Assembly: GCA_902729315.2 (NCBI GenBank)
Contig: LR746274.1
Location: 868,001 to 932,000 of the forward strand
Reading direction: 5' to 3'
DNA length: 64,000 nucleotides
Source: Spirodela intermedia
Taxonomy: Eukaryota; Streptophyta; Magnoliopsida; Alismatales; Araceae
Of this stretch, positions 37,390-51,002 are shown in pieces (the first letter of the stretch is position 1; every line of letters begins with the position of its first letter). Both the position numbers and the translations under genes were made by a program. Under the pieces are notes generated by a model that did not search any database, had not been told where the DNA came from, and saw only the letters and a list, made by a program, of their open reading frames with translations.

Positions 37390-40262
37390 CTACGGTCGTG
37401 CTTTGGGATTACGCCATTCGCTCCCACGTGGGGAAGCCGTCACCCCGACGCCGTTGCAGCTGCCGCTCAGGGCGGCGGCGGCGTACTCGACGTGCCCAAG
37501 AATGTACTCGTAGATCTTCGTTCTGAGCTTCTGGACGGTCTCCAATTGTTGATCCGGGGCCCAGACGGCGGCGCCATCTTCCTCGTCTAGCCAGTCATTT
37601 ATCTTCTTCAGCGCCGCCAGAGTGGCGGCCAGCTGCGCCCTGTCAGTCGTCAACGGCTCGCCCTTGGCGGCAGAATCTAGGAAGCTGTTCACGAATTCCA
37701 GAAACCACTTCCTCGAGTCCTCCTCTAAGATCCTGGAGAGCTCTGCCGTCTCCCCCACCCCGGCGCCCCTAGCCGCCTGCGGCGTCGGCGGCGCGACGAT
37801 GGGATTTCCCCGCGGGGTGGACGATCTTGAGGCGGCGGCGGAGAGTCTGCGCGGATGAGGAGCCGGGGCTTGTGCGGCGGCGGCGGCGGCGGATGGTTTA
37901 CTGTACAAGGAGAAGGGGGCGAGTCCGGCAGCGATGGCGGCTTGGACCCAGGAGGTAGCGGAGCGGCGGTGGTCGGAGAAGATCTTCAGGTTCTCCTCCG
38001 ACGGCGAGGCGGCGGGCTCGTCGGCGGCGCCGCCACGGGAAAGAGTCCTCAGTAGGGAGTGGGCGACGAGGCCTCCCCGGCTTATGCTGGAGTGAAGAGA
38101 GAGGAACCGGTCAACTGTGGGCAGAGGGTCGTCCTCTCTGGCGGCAGAGATGAGCTCCGCGTATGTGCTGAATATATACATTTTGTCAAACGACAGTGAT
38201 CAGCAATCGGAAATCTTTTCGCAATAACAAAAACAAATTATTTTTTTTAATCCAGAGAGATAATCAAAGTGATCAACAACAGGAGACTCATCGTTTCGAC
38301 CAAAAGATAATAATTTTCCTTTTCAATAAAGGTAAGAAAAATATTTATGAACAATAAATAAATAAATAAATTTCCTAACCGAGAAAGAAGGATGGGAGTC
38401 AACGAAAGGCATAACAGGATCAAAGTAGAACGACCCGAGTTGTGAATGAAGAGATCAAGTTGACTGAAATATATATACCTCAAGCACCCGATCAGGCTCT
38501 GGGAAGCAGAAGCTTCTTGCATGGCCTCAACGGCGGCCTCCTGAGCTGCATCCCGGTGCTTTGAAACCGCCTGATTTCACAGAAGACCAAGAAGAAGTCA
38601 GCTCATGTTGTCCCAAAAAGGAAACTTCCAATTGATGACTTCTAGAACAAAAAGTTACTTGAATTGAATGAGCTTTTGCTAAAGCCACATATAAGTTTCC
38701 ATTTGAGAGTGATACCTTTCCAAGTTTAGACAAGGAGGGAGGGAGTGAAACCCATGAAGCGCCGTCTGGACATCCCCTGCTGCTGGGAATGACCTCCGAA
38801 ATCTTCTTTCGAGCAGGAGAATGCTGTAGAGTCCGTCTGTCGGGTACGTCCAAATGTCCCTTGTCAGTTTCTGTCTTCTGTTTGGTACAGATCTTGATTT
38901 CCTCTTTGGGAAGCGACTTCTCATCGATCCGTGTTCCACGAGAAACCTAATTGCATTTTGGTAAAAATAATACATTTAATTATAATTTCAAGGGGAGATC
39001 AGTTTGGTCTTTTGTGATTTTTTGAGCCCATCTTATCAACATTTTTCTGGTCATGGTTTTGGTTTTAATTCGCAGTTGACTGAAGAACCAGGGAAATTGG
39101 CGCATTTAATCGGAAAAAGAGTTTATCAATGACAGGAATCATACAAAGAAAACACAAACATTTCATGTTCTAGCACGGTCGTAAGATGCATAATCATTAA
39201 TTAATGTACAATGAGAAATAAAAATTAAAAAATATATATAAATATAAAATTGAGAAGTAGAGAGCTCGTTCATATACGAAAGCAAACAGAAAAGATTTGG
39301 AGAAGAGGACTTACTGAACTACTTCGAACCTCAGCCTTCTTCTCGGCTTTGGAAGCTTTCATGTTTACATTTTCTCTCCCCTTAGTCACTGCATTTCCAT
39401 CCCAGCTTTTTCTCGAAGCCTTAGGCTCCAAATCAAGATTATTTACCAAAGTCCCCGCCAAATTAGCAGCGGGAGGCTTCTTCGGATTGGTGCTTGGTTT
39501 AAAAATAGAAGCTGCTTTTTCCAGTAATCCTATCCTCGGAGAAGCAGCCTTTTCTGACCCATATGCCCTCGGCTGTCGATTGAATCCAGAGGAAAATTTC
39601 TCAAATGGAGATGGCGTCGAACGAAGATTGGTGGGAGACGAAGGAATGGACCTGGAGCTCGCTGGCTTTGACCTTAAGGCAAACGAATCGGTTCTGTCCA
39701 CTGCAGCTGTCACTGTCCATTGGGATAACGAAGAGCTCGATCTAGTGAGATGATCCGCCTTCTTCTCTCTCTCCTTGACTCCAATGTTCAATCTTTCTGA
39801 CTTGATCTTTTCTTTTTCAGAGCCCATGTCGGCGGAGTCAATCCTGTGGCCGTTGGATGTCGCTTGTAACACATCTGGGGTGAGGAAACTGAGTGATCTG
39901 GTGGCTACAATATCTTCGGGGCTCCCAATACATTGATGTCGTCCAGGAACCGGTCTCACGCCTCGAAGAATGGGGACCGGAGATGCAGCCTCGAGGCGGT
40001 CTACGTAGATGAACTGACCCAGTCGGATCTTGTCGCACAATATGAGATCATCTTGCTCGTCAGGCAGGGAGACGTAGGTGGCATGAGAGGAATCAGACAC
40101 CTTAAGGTAGAATCCCTGCTTAGGAAAGAGCTCGCCTCCCGCCAGGGCAGGGACAATACTGATGACCTGGAGCAGGGATGAACGGTGCTCGCCAGCGATC
40201 TTCACATCAGTATTCATATGCTGAAGAAGTTTGAGGACAATACCAGGAACCAAGGAAGCCAT
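37390..40262 (-). CDS. DUF936 family protein
   Basis: Minus-strand exons 40262-39315, 38946-38716, 38570-38479 and 38167-37390 join in phase to 682 residues. The N-terminus is the diagnostic DUF936 start: '[20 protein letters not shown]', then '[19 protein letters not shown]', '[20 protein letters not shown]' and '[21 protein letters not shown]'. The middle is Ser/Lys-rich and probably disordered. The C-terminus (exon 4) is helical with an Ala-rich stretch, '[14 protein letters not shown]' and '[17 protein letters not shown]'. DUF936 is plant-specific and its biochemical role is not established; no signal peptide or membrane span is visible. An upstream acceptor at 40290-40291 suggests an intron in the 5' leader, with a short upstream reading frame (ATG..TGA) just before the main ATG. 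Confidence 0.93.
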
Positions 40263-43200
40263 CTGTTTTGGACTTCAAACAGCATCAATCTGCAGAGAAA
40301 AATGAACTAGATGAAAACTCCACGATACAGAAACATCTAGTCATCGAACTGCCCATTCGGATCGGGAATAAGGAAAAATGATAGCTGTTTGAAGTCTTTT
40401 TGTTTTAGACCAGATTTCGCGCAGAACGAAACAGAGAAAAAGGAAATATGGCAAACTTCAAGGAAAATAACCTCTCGGGGATGAACAATGAGCATGCCAC
40501 CATACAGGATGCAAGGTGGCTGTGGATATATGTGCCCCCAGTAATCGCTCGAGAATATGGAGATGTTGGAGCTGATTGAAGAACCCAACCACCAGCATAC
40601 TTTATATCCGGATTCGGTAGAGAATCGGAGCATCATCTGCATGGCAACATAAAATAAGAACCAGAAAGTGATGGAAGAACAAGAGCAAACTTCGACTCCG
40701 AGGAGAACGGCGAGAAGCAAATACCAGATAGAAATATAAGCATCTTTCAAGCATTAGCCGCAAAACGAATTAGCAGAGCCGAGTATACGTAGCCCACCGA
40801 TCATGGACGTAGACTAAAACCAGAAAGCGCCGTTCCTTTCCCTGATAAAACCCATCATCGGCGGAATCGCTCTTAACCGGTTCTTGTTTGATCGCTGCGG
40901 AAGGCGGCGACAGCAGCGGCGGGGGGGTACGGTCAGCCGCTCCGTCCCATGTGTAAATAACGGCAGGCTCAGAGAAGAATACTTCGACGAAACCGGCTGC
41001 CATCTGACACACATACCCATCAATCATACCTTCCCTCTCTCTCTCCTCCTCCTCTTCCTCTTGCCCACTCCTCTGTCTTCGATTTGTTTAATGATTCTCC
41101 CCCTCCTCGCCTCGTTCTTCTCTACCTAGAAACAGCTCAGACGCACAGCATCAAAAATCCATATACAGTCGTATAGAGGTGGAAAAAAAATATAACAGAC
41201 AGACTCCGCATGCTGGGAGGACATGCAGACGGCTACCAAGTGAAGTGTGTCGCTTTCTAACGGTGGTTTCTACCTGGAAATTTCCTAACTTATCATTGAA
41301 GGTGAGGTGGAAGGAAATAATTTCCTCTGATCAGAGCATGTGGGTGGGCAGATGTGATCCCGGCCATCTGAAAAAGCCTCGGCCGATATACCCCACAGCA
41401 ACTAATGATGATGATTAGCCCACTACTCGTGACTCCAAAGTCGTCACTTAGCTGGCACATTCTGGAGGACGGCGCAGCGCCAAGTCGCTTCCCTCCATGG
41501 GAAGATATCGAACGGCTGAATCGAGCCAAGAAAAAAGGTCCACTAATCAGACGGATATCTGCATGACAAGAATATTTCAATGGACCAATATGCCGAGTCG
41601 TCAATGAGGGCGACGTGATGACCGCTACAGCCTCTGCCGCAGGCTCCTACCAAACGGAAAATATAAGGTCGTTATCAAGAAGAATTAAAATACACATGAT
41701 TTTTCATCAAGTGACTAAATTAAGAAAAAAAATCAGTGATAATAACGTTAGATTTTTTCTCCGCCAGCGTTTGTCTGCAATTTACTATTCTTCGTCTATT
41801 TTTTTATTTTTCCTCCAAATTTTAAGCAATCTAATCAGAGGTCACATGGTTTTTTCTATGTTAAGTAATTTAGTGAGGATCATTCCATCAATTCCTGAGA
41901 ACAGTTTTCATGTAGACATGCTGCCATGACGCCACGTACGCAAAGCACGACGAGGCCTCATGGAGCCGTTTTGTCAACGGAATGCCGATTTTGGCTAACG
42001 GACGACCGGAATCTTTGATACGTCGTCAACCACTGGAAGAGCTCGCGGTCATCCCGAGGGTGAGACAAAAAGAGAGAGAAGCTGGTTTGTACGAAGTCGG
42101 TATATCCGAGGAGCACAACTACGATGGTGAAGATTTGAAGAGGAAGGAGAGGGAGATGATGGCGCTTGGCTGGGGTTCGGTGGCGCCGCCGTCCTTTTTC
42201 ACGGCGAGGCACAAGGAAGGAGAACTAGTTTTCTTGTGATAGATGCTCGGGGCACGTTATCAGGAAGGTAGGGAGAAGAAGACTGTGCGAGTGGACGGGA
42301 GAACAGGAAGGGAGGTGCTCCCACAGCGACAGATCGGACGAGACCAACGTGGGAATAGTTCTCCTGACATAACCTACTGACATTCTATTGGACACAGATC
42401 GCTGATGCCTGAGCATCCGAAGGATTTGCAGAGGCGACTTTGTACAAGGCATTGCATTTAGATGCAGCGTCTATACATCGGATTCAGAGGTGACGAGTGA
42501 GGAACGAGCGTCTCAAGGATGATTGAGCGTCGAGGAGTATAGATCCCTACCGGTGGTGGCCATCTCGATCCGATGCGGAAGAAGAAGAGCACCACGGTTG
42601 CAGTGAAGATCGAGTTCGCCGACTTGGAGAACATGCTCCACGCTCTTCGACCAGTATTCCTCACCGAGGGGCAAAAACGAAGTGGAAAAGCTAGAGAGAG
42701 AAAGAAGAGAGAGACACGGAGGTAGCGTACCTTCCTCCATCTCCGTACTTCAAGCGGTGGTTGCAAGGAACAATGCCGGCTCCGTCCCGATCCTGATCTC
42801 CGAACGATGAAGCGCCATTAGAAGGTGACGACGATGCGGTCACCGGAGGGAAGATGCTTGCCGATCTCGTACCTGTACTGTGTGGTACGGCGTCACGGGC
42901 AAGCGGAAGAGGGAGGAAGGGGGAGGGGGCGCCTGCAGCTGGGAGGCACCGAGGTAGTTAAGAAGGCCGAGAAGGGAAGCCGCAGCGGCTGCTCCCGGCC
43001 CGTGTCAGCTATGGGAGGGGCCTGTTGGTGGCGGCCGCCTTAACCGCAGTACGAACGTCCGTCCTTCTCGTTTCCTCGCGCGGTTCAAACGTGGCTCCCA
43101 GGAAGAGTGGTCCACTTGCCCCTTCCCGCTCGGTGTTGTTAACACTTACGCCTAGAGACGAACCAGGCCGTTATATTTTCAGGTTCCCCGCGTACTTGAG

Positions 43201-43403
43201 TGGGACCCGCTTCTCTCTCTCTCTCTCTCCCTCTCTCTCGACTTGGGAGGATAATAAGTAGAGATAGAGAGAGAGCGAGAGAGAGAGGAAAGGGCACTTT
43301 ACGTCGATGTTGGGCTCGCTAGCACGCTCTTGGGCCAGAATTTTCTGAGCTCAGGTCCACATTATTTCTGGCTTTGAGCCTAATAACGTTGTTTTGTCAT
43401 CTT

Positions 43404-43435
<32 letters not shown>

Positions 43436-43900
43436 TGACTCACTCACTCATCACAAATTTTCGTGATATGTTTATTTTTTTATATCAAAAAAATAATGAT
43501 ATATTGGAGATCCGATCAAAATAGATAATGGAAAATAATTATTACACATCATGAAAAATAGAACTCGTCCTTTCCATTGTTTTTTCAAAAAATGTGCAAA
43601 GCCTTGCTAAAATTAGAATTTCTTATTTATTTCATCTCCTAAAAATTATTTCACACTTCACTAGTTATCAGCTATATTGCGGCATTATAAATTATTATAA
43701 AACGTTATTTCTTTGAAACTATACTTATATAGTCAATGTGATAACTCCCCAAGATTGACCCCCCACATTGCTTTAGGTGACCTTTGTAGTAGTTTGAATC
43801 AACTCACCACATAAATAGGAATATTTTTCCACACGTAATTTAAGCACTTAATATTTTAATATCATAGAAAATATAAATGATAAGTTTTAAAAAAACTGGG
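40263..43900. other. DUF936 leader/promoter and unassigned region
   Basis: 40263-40289 is a short leader exon of the DUF936 gene, preceded by a probable leader intron. 41120-41930 is non-coding in appearance. 41940-43040 is GC-richer, with open frames on both strands of 70-104 codons that show no domain, conserved motif or consistent splicing, so I leave it unassigned. Compound microsatellites follow: CT/GA at about 43211-43288 and (CT)n(CA)n at about 43403-43435. From 43470 the sequence is AT-rich. Confidence 0.4.
43403..43435. repeat. Compound (CT)n(CA)n microsatellite
   Basis: A CT dinucleotide run passes directly into a CA run, followed by imperfect CTCA repeats to about 43451. About 150 bases to the left, a CT run and a GA run (about 43211-43288) form an imperfect inverted pair. 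Confidence 0.85.
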
Positions 43901-44118
43901 TATCATCCTCAATGTGTTCTCCATTGAGATCAATGATGTCACAATGGATATAAGATGTCAATAGATGAGTGAGTTAGAGCTCTTGTCAAAAAATTAATGA
44001 GTTTGTTTATAACAAGATAACTTTTATGTGGTTAAACTAGGCCACTACATATTGGGTTGGTCCAATTTAAGTACAAAAAAAAAGGAAACACACAAAATTG
44101 AGATAAAGTTCAATGACA
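43901..44118 (-). repeat. 3' LTR of the copia element
   Basis: On the minus strand it starts TGTCATTG right after a GGGAGAG purine tract and aligns with the right repeat. The shared core 'gagctcttgtcaaaa' occurs at 43977 and 48191, and 'tgtgttct-attgaga' near 43914 and 48127. The outer end is placed by alignment and may be off by a few bases. Confidence 0.65.
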
Positions 44119-47100
44119 CTCTCCCTAAAGCCGATAAATAAATATCATCAATTTTCAACTTAGAGATAGTGTTGGAATGTGTGGTGCTACAAGCTTATGG
44201 TGAGTACATTAATAACTAATAATTTGAGGCCACTAAAGGTGTGCATATTCTTCCACTCTCCAACTTTTCTTTGACGAAATGTATGTTTATCTCTATCTAC
44301 TTTGTGCAATCATGATATACTAGATTGTGAGCGATGTTGATAGTATATTTGTTATCACAATAAAACATCTATATACCCATAGTAATTCATATTTACCTTT
44401 AAGTTGTAGTTGTAGTTGTGAGTTTTGTTATTATTCTTGATTTTATACAACACTTTATTTTTTGTTTCTCTATGTGATGAGATTTATATTGAGTAAAGCA
44501 CAATATACAAAAGTGAACTGTCTATCTATTATGGAACCTACAAGTTTAACATCATGATAAATCTCAACTTTTAAGCATTCATTTCATTTGAACAACATAT
44601 GTTTTCTCATGTGTACTCTTAAGATATTGTGATATTCAATTGGTTGTGTCAAGATGTGTTTGTTTGGGATTATGTGTAAATTGATTAATGATACTTACTA
44701 CATAGGCTACATCATGTTGCATATGTGAGAGATAGATCAATTGTCCAATCAACTATTGATACATCTCTTGATCTATTCTTTTAAATTCCATTTGTATCCA
44801 CAAGTTCGATAGTGGCATTATATGGTAATATTAGACAATCGATATGCTATCATATATGCCTCCACAAATTTCATAACATTTTTCTGTTAAGAATAATGGT
44901 TACATTTCTTGGGTTTTTTGGCTACATTAACCACAAGAAAATACTTCAACTTATCTGACATTTTTAGTTTCATCTTCTATTTTCAGTCATTGATTTAAAT
45001 ATTATCTATCATTATCATCATTTTTAATCATGATGGTATCATCGGCATAAACTAACAAGATATTAATTCCCCTTGAAGATTTATGTTGAATAAAAAAGGT
45101 ATGGTCTCCCTGATTTTTCTTATCCTAGTGCTTGTGTAACTTGTGAAAAATCCCCAAATTTAGCTCAAGATGATTGTTTTAGTCAATATTAATGTCTTAT
45201 TCAATTAATAGACAATATATGTAGATAATTTAGTCCTATATACCAATGGCACCCTCATATAGACTTCTTCACTTAATTTTCTACAAAAAAAGGTAATTTT
45301 TATATCAAACTATCATAAGTCCCAATAAAAATTAGCAACTAGTACCAACAAAGTCCTAATGGTATTTATTTATAGTATGTGTAAAAAATTATAAATAATC
45401 AATTTTATAGTTTTGTGTATATATTTTTCTAGCTATGTGAGTCTTCTGTTGTTATGTACTTCCATCAACTCTATATTTCACAATGTGAACTTATTTTTAA
45501 CCAATAAGTTTTTTCTGCATTGGTAGCATTATTAGTTACCAAATTTTATTTTCTTTCTAGAAATTTATTTATTCCTTTATGATTTTTTTTGCTTACTATA
45601 TAATATTTTTGAAATAGAGAATGAGGTATTAACCATTTTAAATTATCAATAAAATCTCTATGAGATGGTGAAAGGTGATCAAAAGATAAGAAATGGACAA
45701 TAGGATAGCAAAGTCTTTTATAAATACTAATACAATTTCAAGTTCTTTTCTTAAGAGAAATAAGTAATTAATCATTGTCATCCATAGATGAATTATTATT
45801 TTCATCATCTTCAGAAAAAATTAACTCAATTGGGACTTCATTGTTAATTTGTAGATGTGGTTCTTCGATAGACAAATATGGATTTAACAACATTGATTTC
45901 AATAGTATTCAGACTTGAATGATATAAGGATGACATGTCCAGAAAAATAATATTAGTTCATAATGTAGAGATGGATAGGTTTAATGATGAAGTTTCTCCT
46001 TAGGACTTTCAATTAATTGGCCATCTCCTTGTCACATGGGGTCAAATAATACAATTCATTTTTAATGAGAAGTCACATCAACATAAATAAATGTCATTTT
46101 AGAGGAAGGGTGATATCATTTATATCCTTTTGTTATTTGTTAATAACTAACGAATATCTATATATATAGATAGATATAGATATATTCAATGTCATAGGAT
46201 TTAATCTACCCCTTTAGTGTTCATGAACATGGAAAAATGCCACAGTCAAAATTTTGTTTTCAACAATGAACGTGGCAAACTATAAGTCATATGTAATCAA
46301 CAAACGAATGTGGCAAACTATCTATCACCTATGATATTCCAAGTAAGGGACCCAAATATCATTGTGTTTATGAGGTAAATGACTAGAACATTTAGTACAT
46401 GAAGGATGTTTGTTTCTGCTTCACAAATTGACACACATCACAAGAGAAGTCTACAAAATTTATGTGTTTAAACAAAGATGGAAACAAAATTCTAATTATT
46501 TTTAAGGATAGATGGTTCAGTCTATATTATTGAGCCAAATTTTCTCTAGTATAGATATCCTTTCATTCATATGTAGTCATCCAATCAGGAGATGACTCCT
46601 CACATCACCATTATTTGATTAACTTGGCATATCCAAGTGGTAGAGTATATTCTGCCTTAATAATTACAACCATCTTCATGGATTTATTGTTGAAAAAAAA
46701 AGAGAATTATAGAATAAAATACGACATTCTAAATCTAAGTATAATTTATATATAGAAATTAATCTTTTAGTCATCTTAGGGATATGAAGGCATCTTTCAA
46801 GATAATGAAGGGAATAAGATAAATGGTTTATATCCCAACCATCGTGATTATAAGATCCTCAACAATTGTTATTTTCTTATTGTTAGGATAAGGAGAATAA
46901 GTGAAAAATATTTTTGAGGAATTAACCATATGCTCATTGACTCTAGAATCTATTTGCCATTGACCAAGAAGTGTAGAGATAATATTTGGAGTTGGGGACT
47001 CACCTTAGTGTTACGGAATAATGAGGCTAGGGTTATCAATGGAGATTCTTGTCAACTTAATCATAATTACTTTGCTCCAATCTCAATGATTTTCCTGATT

Positions 47101-48114
47101 GTATAATAGAGTGATGACCTTGCTTACCTCCTTTTAATGATTTTCCCTTATGCCCCCAACTTTAAATTTGTGTCATGCCATAAAATTTCCAACACGTCTT
47201 GTTAGTATGGAATGACCTCTGACAGTAGTTGTAATATAAGTTATCTACAGGGTCAATTTTAATTAACTTAGTTTTTAACCTCTTATTAGAATAAAAAATG
47301 ATTATCATTTTTTATGAATGCACTATTTACTAAGTTTTGTGATACACCAAGTATTATCTATTGATGATTCTCTTCTGATTTGACTTGTTAAATCATCTTA
47401 CCCAAGGAAACTATTTATGACCAAGAATTTGAGATTGTACTTGATCAAATTTAGGCCTAAATCCCCCCAAGAAACCATAGGTTATTTCATTCTCTAATGA
47501 ATCTCAATAACCAGACATATCAATAAGGTCTCTCATCATCACATTCTTACATTGATCATATTCTTGCCATAACACTTATAATTTATTTGCATACTATGTT
47601 ATGGATATAAATCCCTATCTCATGCTTATAATATTTATTCTCATTTAAAAGTTTTACGATTCATCCTTTTTTCTTGAATAGGTCCTATGAAAATTCTCGA
47701 AAATATTTTTTGCTACTAGAAGATATAACAAATCATCATAATTTAAGAATCATCTAATGAGCCTAGAATATAGCCTTTCCAATGTTTTAAGCCTTCTAGT
47801 TATGGCCATATGATCAAGCATCCCTCTCTCTTTAATATCCAATTTGATACATTGAGCCCTATTAAAATGGTTATTCGCATTTAATGTATGCATTTATGTA
47901 ATATTACATAGTTCGATGATTGCATTGAGGTAGCACTAGTCTTTTGACATTAGAGTGTGATGTAGTCTACATAGAGCCAAATTTATGATTAGGACACAAA
48001 CAAATCATGATTAGGACAGAACCAAAGTTGATGGAGAGAGTTGTTGAGGGCAAAATCAACATCAAATGAGATGGTTTGTTAGTTAGGAATGATCACACTT
48101 GTGCTTTGATATTA

Positions 48115-48344
48115 TGTCGTCTTTCATGTGTTCTCTATTGAGATTGATGATCGTGTTAGAGAGGAAACGCTATCAGCAGAAGAGAGTTTGAGCTCTTGTC
48201 AAAACTTACCTTCTCATACATCAATGAGATAATGTCCAATGAAAGTGCGAAAACCAAAGTTTTAAGGCATTAGTAATGTATGATTTGTCTCATACATCAG
48301 CCCATCTCCATCCAAGTCTCTCTCATAGTTCGTGCAAAGTGACA
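48115..48344 (-). repeat. 5' LTR of the copia element
   Basis: Partner of the repeat at 43901-44118. Its inner end meets a degenerate tRNA-iMet primer-binding sequence (48101-48115, reading ATAATATCAAAGCAC on the minus strand). The outer end at 48344 is less certain. Confidence 0.6.
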
Positions 48345-50163
48345 CCACTTATGTTCATACCTACTCCACCGCCTACTCCAGTAACCATCAACATCCCATT
48401 ATTTCCATAACGTTAATACAAATTAGGGTTTTTTTGCCATTACTCTTAGCTACAATGCGACTAGCATTGGACAAAAAATAAATAGTGATATTCACCGTCG
48501 GGCTTTTATTCTCGGCTCTCAATTTCTTATCAAATGAGCGAGTGTAAGTGACTTGGATGCAGCTTATATCTACATGATTCTCGCATGAAACGCATAACCA
48601 ATGCGTGAAAATCCTACCATATCTTATATTCAATTAAATTTACGGGAACTCAACTTTGAGCTATAAATAGTCAATTTAGTGCACGAAGAGGGTAGATAAG
48701 ATCAGCCCGCCATGTCAATCCAAGACAGCCGACGTCATCAACGCGGGAAGACGCCATTCTTCTGCATGGCCACCGACTCTACAACCTTCCACGAGAACGA
48801 TGCACTTTGCAAACCCATTTAAGAGCGAGAGAGAGAGAGGGCCCGAGGGACGGCCGGAAAGTGAAAACAGGAGAAGAGGGGGTTGATTTTGAGGGAGAAT
48901 TGGGGGTAAAGAGCCATTCTTCTGCATTGCCACCAATTCTGCAAGCTTCCACGAGAGTGAAGCACCGTATAAACGTATTTAAGTGATATAGACAGATAGA
49001 TAGATTGGAGAGAGAGAGAGAGATACAGAGGGGACCCGGAGGACAGCCGGAAAGAGAAAACAGGAGAAGAAGAGGGGAGGGGGAACTGGGCCAGGCTGGC
49101 CTGGGCGTGGGAGCAGTGGGCTATCCGTGGGAACCAATCTCACGCCAACATGGCTTCACTGTTAGGGAAGAAGCGACGATTCCGCCCTCAGAATCCCATC
49201 CCTTCCGTCCACATCCCCGTTTAATGCATTTCGTCACTGGCGATTTTATCAAAGGGCAGACGGCGGGTTTCGCAGCGTGGGGTCTTTTATTGCCTAAGGA
49301 GCTCGTACCTCGCGGGCGGGTTGCCGGCGCCGCCGGGAGCCCCGGCCGGGGGACGTGGCGCGAAGAGAAGTCGCCGGCGGCGGTCACCCAGCTCTGTCCT
49401 CCCTTCCCTCCGAGGCCTCCTCCGTCTCCTCCACAGCTGCGCCACATTTATGGCAAAGGTGATGACTTGAGGCCGAGAGAGGATGGCGCGATTAAGAGGG
49501 CACGGCCGTGGGCCCGATAGAATGGAGAAGAAGGACGAAGGGGTTTCTTTTCTGTGAGGCTTTCCATCGAAACAGGTGGTGTTTCAAGGAGACAGCTCAC
49601 AATACTCCGGGCACGGGAAGCAACTGCTACCAGCCGACGTTGAGCTTATGTGGGGGAGGTTCTTCCCCGGCAAAAAGCCCCCGCGGTTTTTCGCCGGGGA
49701 TTACATTTCAATTCCGAAACATATTTATTTCGCATTCAAACCATTAAACATGTTTATTTCTTCATCGCGCGTACCCACATTGCAGAGAAATGTGAGATGA
49801 CGGTGCAATACTTCCAAATTTCCGACTGCTGGGGGCCCCAAGATGCTTCTACTAATAATGGTGGGTTATTTGTGAATTCCATTACCGTGGCAAGCTTCCA
49901 ACATAGAGACGACACGAAAGAAGCGGGTGGGGAGGATACCACGACATCTGGAAGACCATCTTCGTACTGCCATTAATTGCCTCTTCTCTGACCACCCCGC
50001 CCCTCCAGTCTCTCTCTCTCTCTCTCAGCACCTCTCTCTTTCTCACTAATGCTCCTATAAGCGACCCACTCCCGACCCATGCCCTCCAAATCCCTATACA
50101 AATCTCCACACCCCTCCTTCTGAGCACAACTCTCTCTCTACACCTCTTAATCTCGCAGCTGAC
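48345..50163. other. Region upstream of the peroxidase gene
   Basis: AT-rich to 48650, then a GC-richer part with an imperfect tandem duplication of about 160-base period (48753 and 48913 onward), GA tracts, and a plus-strand open frame at 49005-49520 of low-complexity Arg/Gly/Pro sequence without a domain. The last 150 bases are the CT-rich promoter/leader of the peroxidase, with TATA-like motifs at about 50053 and 50093. Confidence 0.45.
48753..49075. repeat. Imperfect tandem duplication, about 160-base period
   Basis: A block starting 'gccattcttctgcat' at 48753 recurs at 48913. Both copies continue through a 'cttccacgaga' block, a 'tttaag' block, a GA tract, and a 'gccggaaag-gaaaacaggagaag' block. 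Copies differ by substitutions and small indels, mainly in the GA tract. Confidence 0.8.
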
Positions 50164-50650
50164 ATGTCTGCCCGCGCGATTCTCCCCGTCCTCCTACTTC
50201 TGAGCTTCATCTGCTCCTGCCGGGGGCAGCTTCGAGTCGGCTTCTACGCTGACACGTGCCCCGACGCCGAGGCCACTGTCCGTTCCGTCGTCACAGACGC
50301 CTTCAACTCCGACGTCAACACCGCCTCCGGTCTCCTCCGCCTCCACTTCCACGACTGCATAGTCGACGTTCGTCCTCTCGCCAGTCTTCTTCTTCTTCTT
50401 CTTCTCCTCCTCCTTCACCTCCTTCCTCCCCCGATTTTGACATGCGTGCAATGTGCCAGGGCTGCGATGGTTCGGTGCTGATCAACCAGCCTGATGGGCA
50501 GCAGGAGAACAGAGCCTTCGGCCACCAGGGTCTGCGGGGATTCAACGTCATCGATCAAGCCAAGGCTCAGCTCGAGGCCACCTGCCCCGGGGTCGTCTCC
50601 TGCGCCGACATTGTCGCCCTCGCCGCCAGGGACTCCATCGCCCTCGTACC

Positions 50651-50691
<41 letters not shown>

Positions 50692-50941
50692 ATCTATCTA
50701 TCCATCTCTCTATCTCTATCCCATTTCAGAGAGCTGTCGAGGAGAGAATTCCTCTTTCACACTGTGAATTCTCTTTCGCAGAGCAATGGGCCGCGCTATG
50801 AGGTACCCACTGGCCGCAAGGACGGCCTCGTTTCCGCCATCTCCGACGCCAACAATCTCCCCGACCAGGACGACCCCGCCGAAGTCCTAATTGCCAAGTT
50901 CCGAGCCAAGGGCCTCTCCGAGAAAGACCTCGTCCTCCTCT

Positions 50942-51002
<61 letters not shown>

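Larger units (their letters stand above)
43901..48344 (-). mobile_element. Decayed Ty1/copia LTR retrotransposon
   Basis: Flanked by two similar but divergent repeats (43901-44118 and 48115-48344) and transcribed leftward. Inside, in the right order for a copia element on the minus strand: a sequence resembling the tRNA-iMet primer binding site at 48101-48115 directly inside the right LTR; a gag zinc-knuckle remnant (Cys..His..Cys-Trp) at about 47176-47235; a reverse transcriptase active-site block 'LVYADD' at about 45033-45056; and an RNase H tail ('YCDN', 'INIAHN', 'HDCTK') at about 44200-44400 ending at a purine tract before the left LTR. Stops and frameshifts are everywhere, so it cannot make proteins. 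Its length of about 4.4 kb suits the family. No 5-base target duplication was recognised. Confidence 0.8.

Noticed and set aside
49005..49520. Plus-strand frame of 171 codons, Arg/Gly/Pro-rich
   Set aside because: It starts inside a GA repeat and a tandem duplication, is low complexity, and has no recognisable domain.
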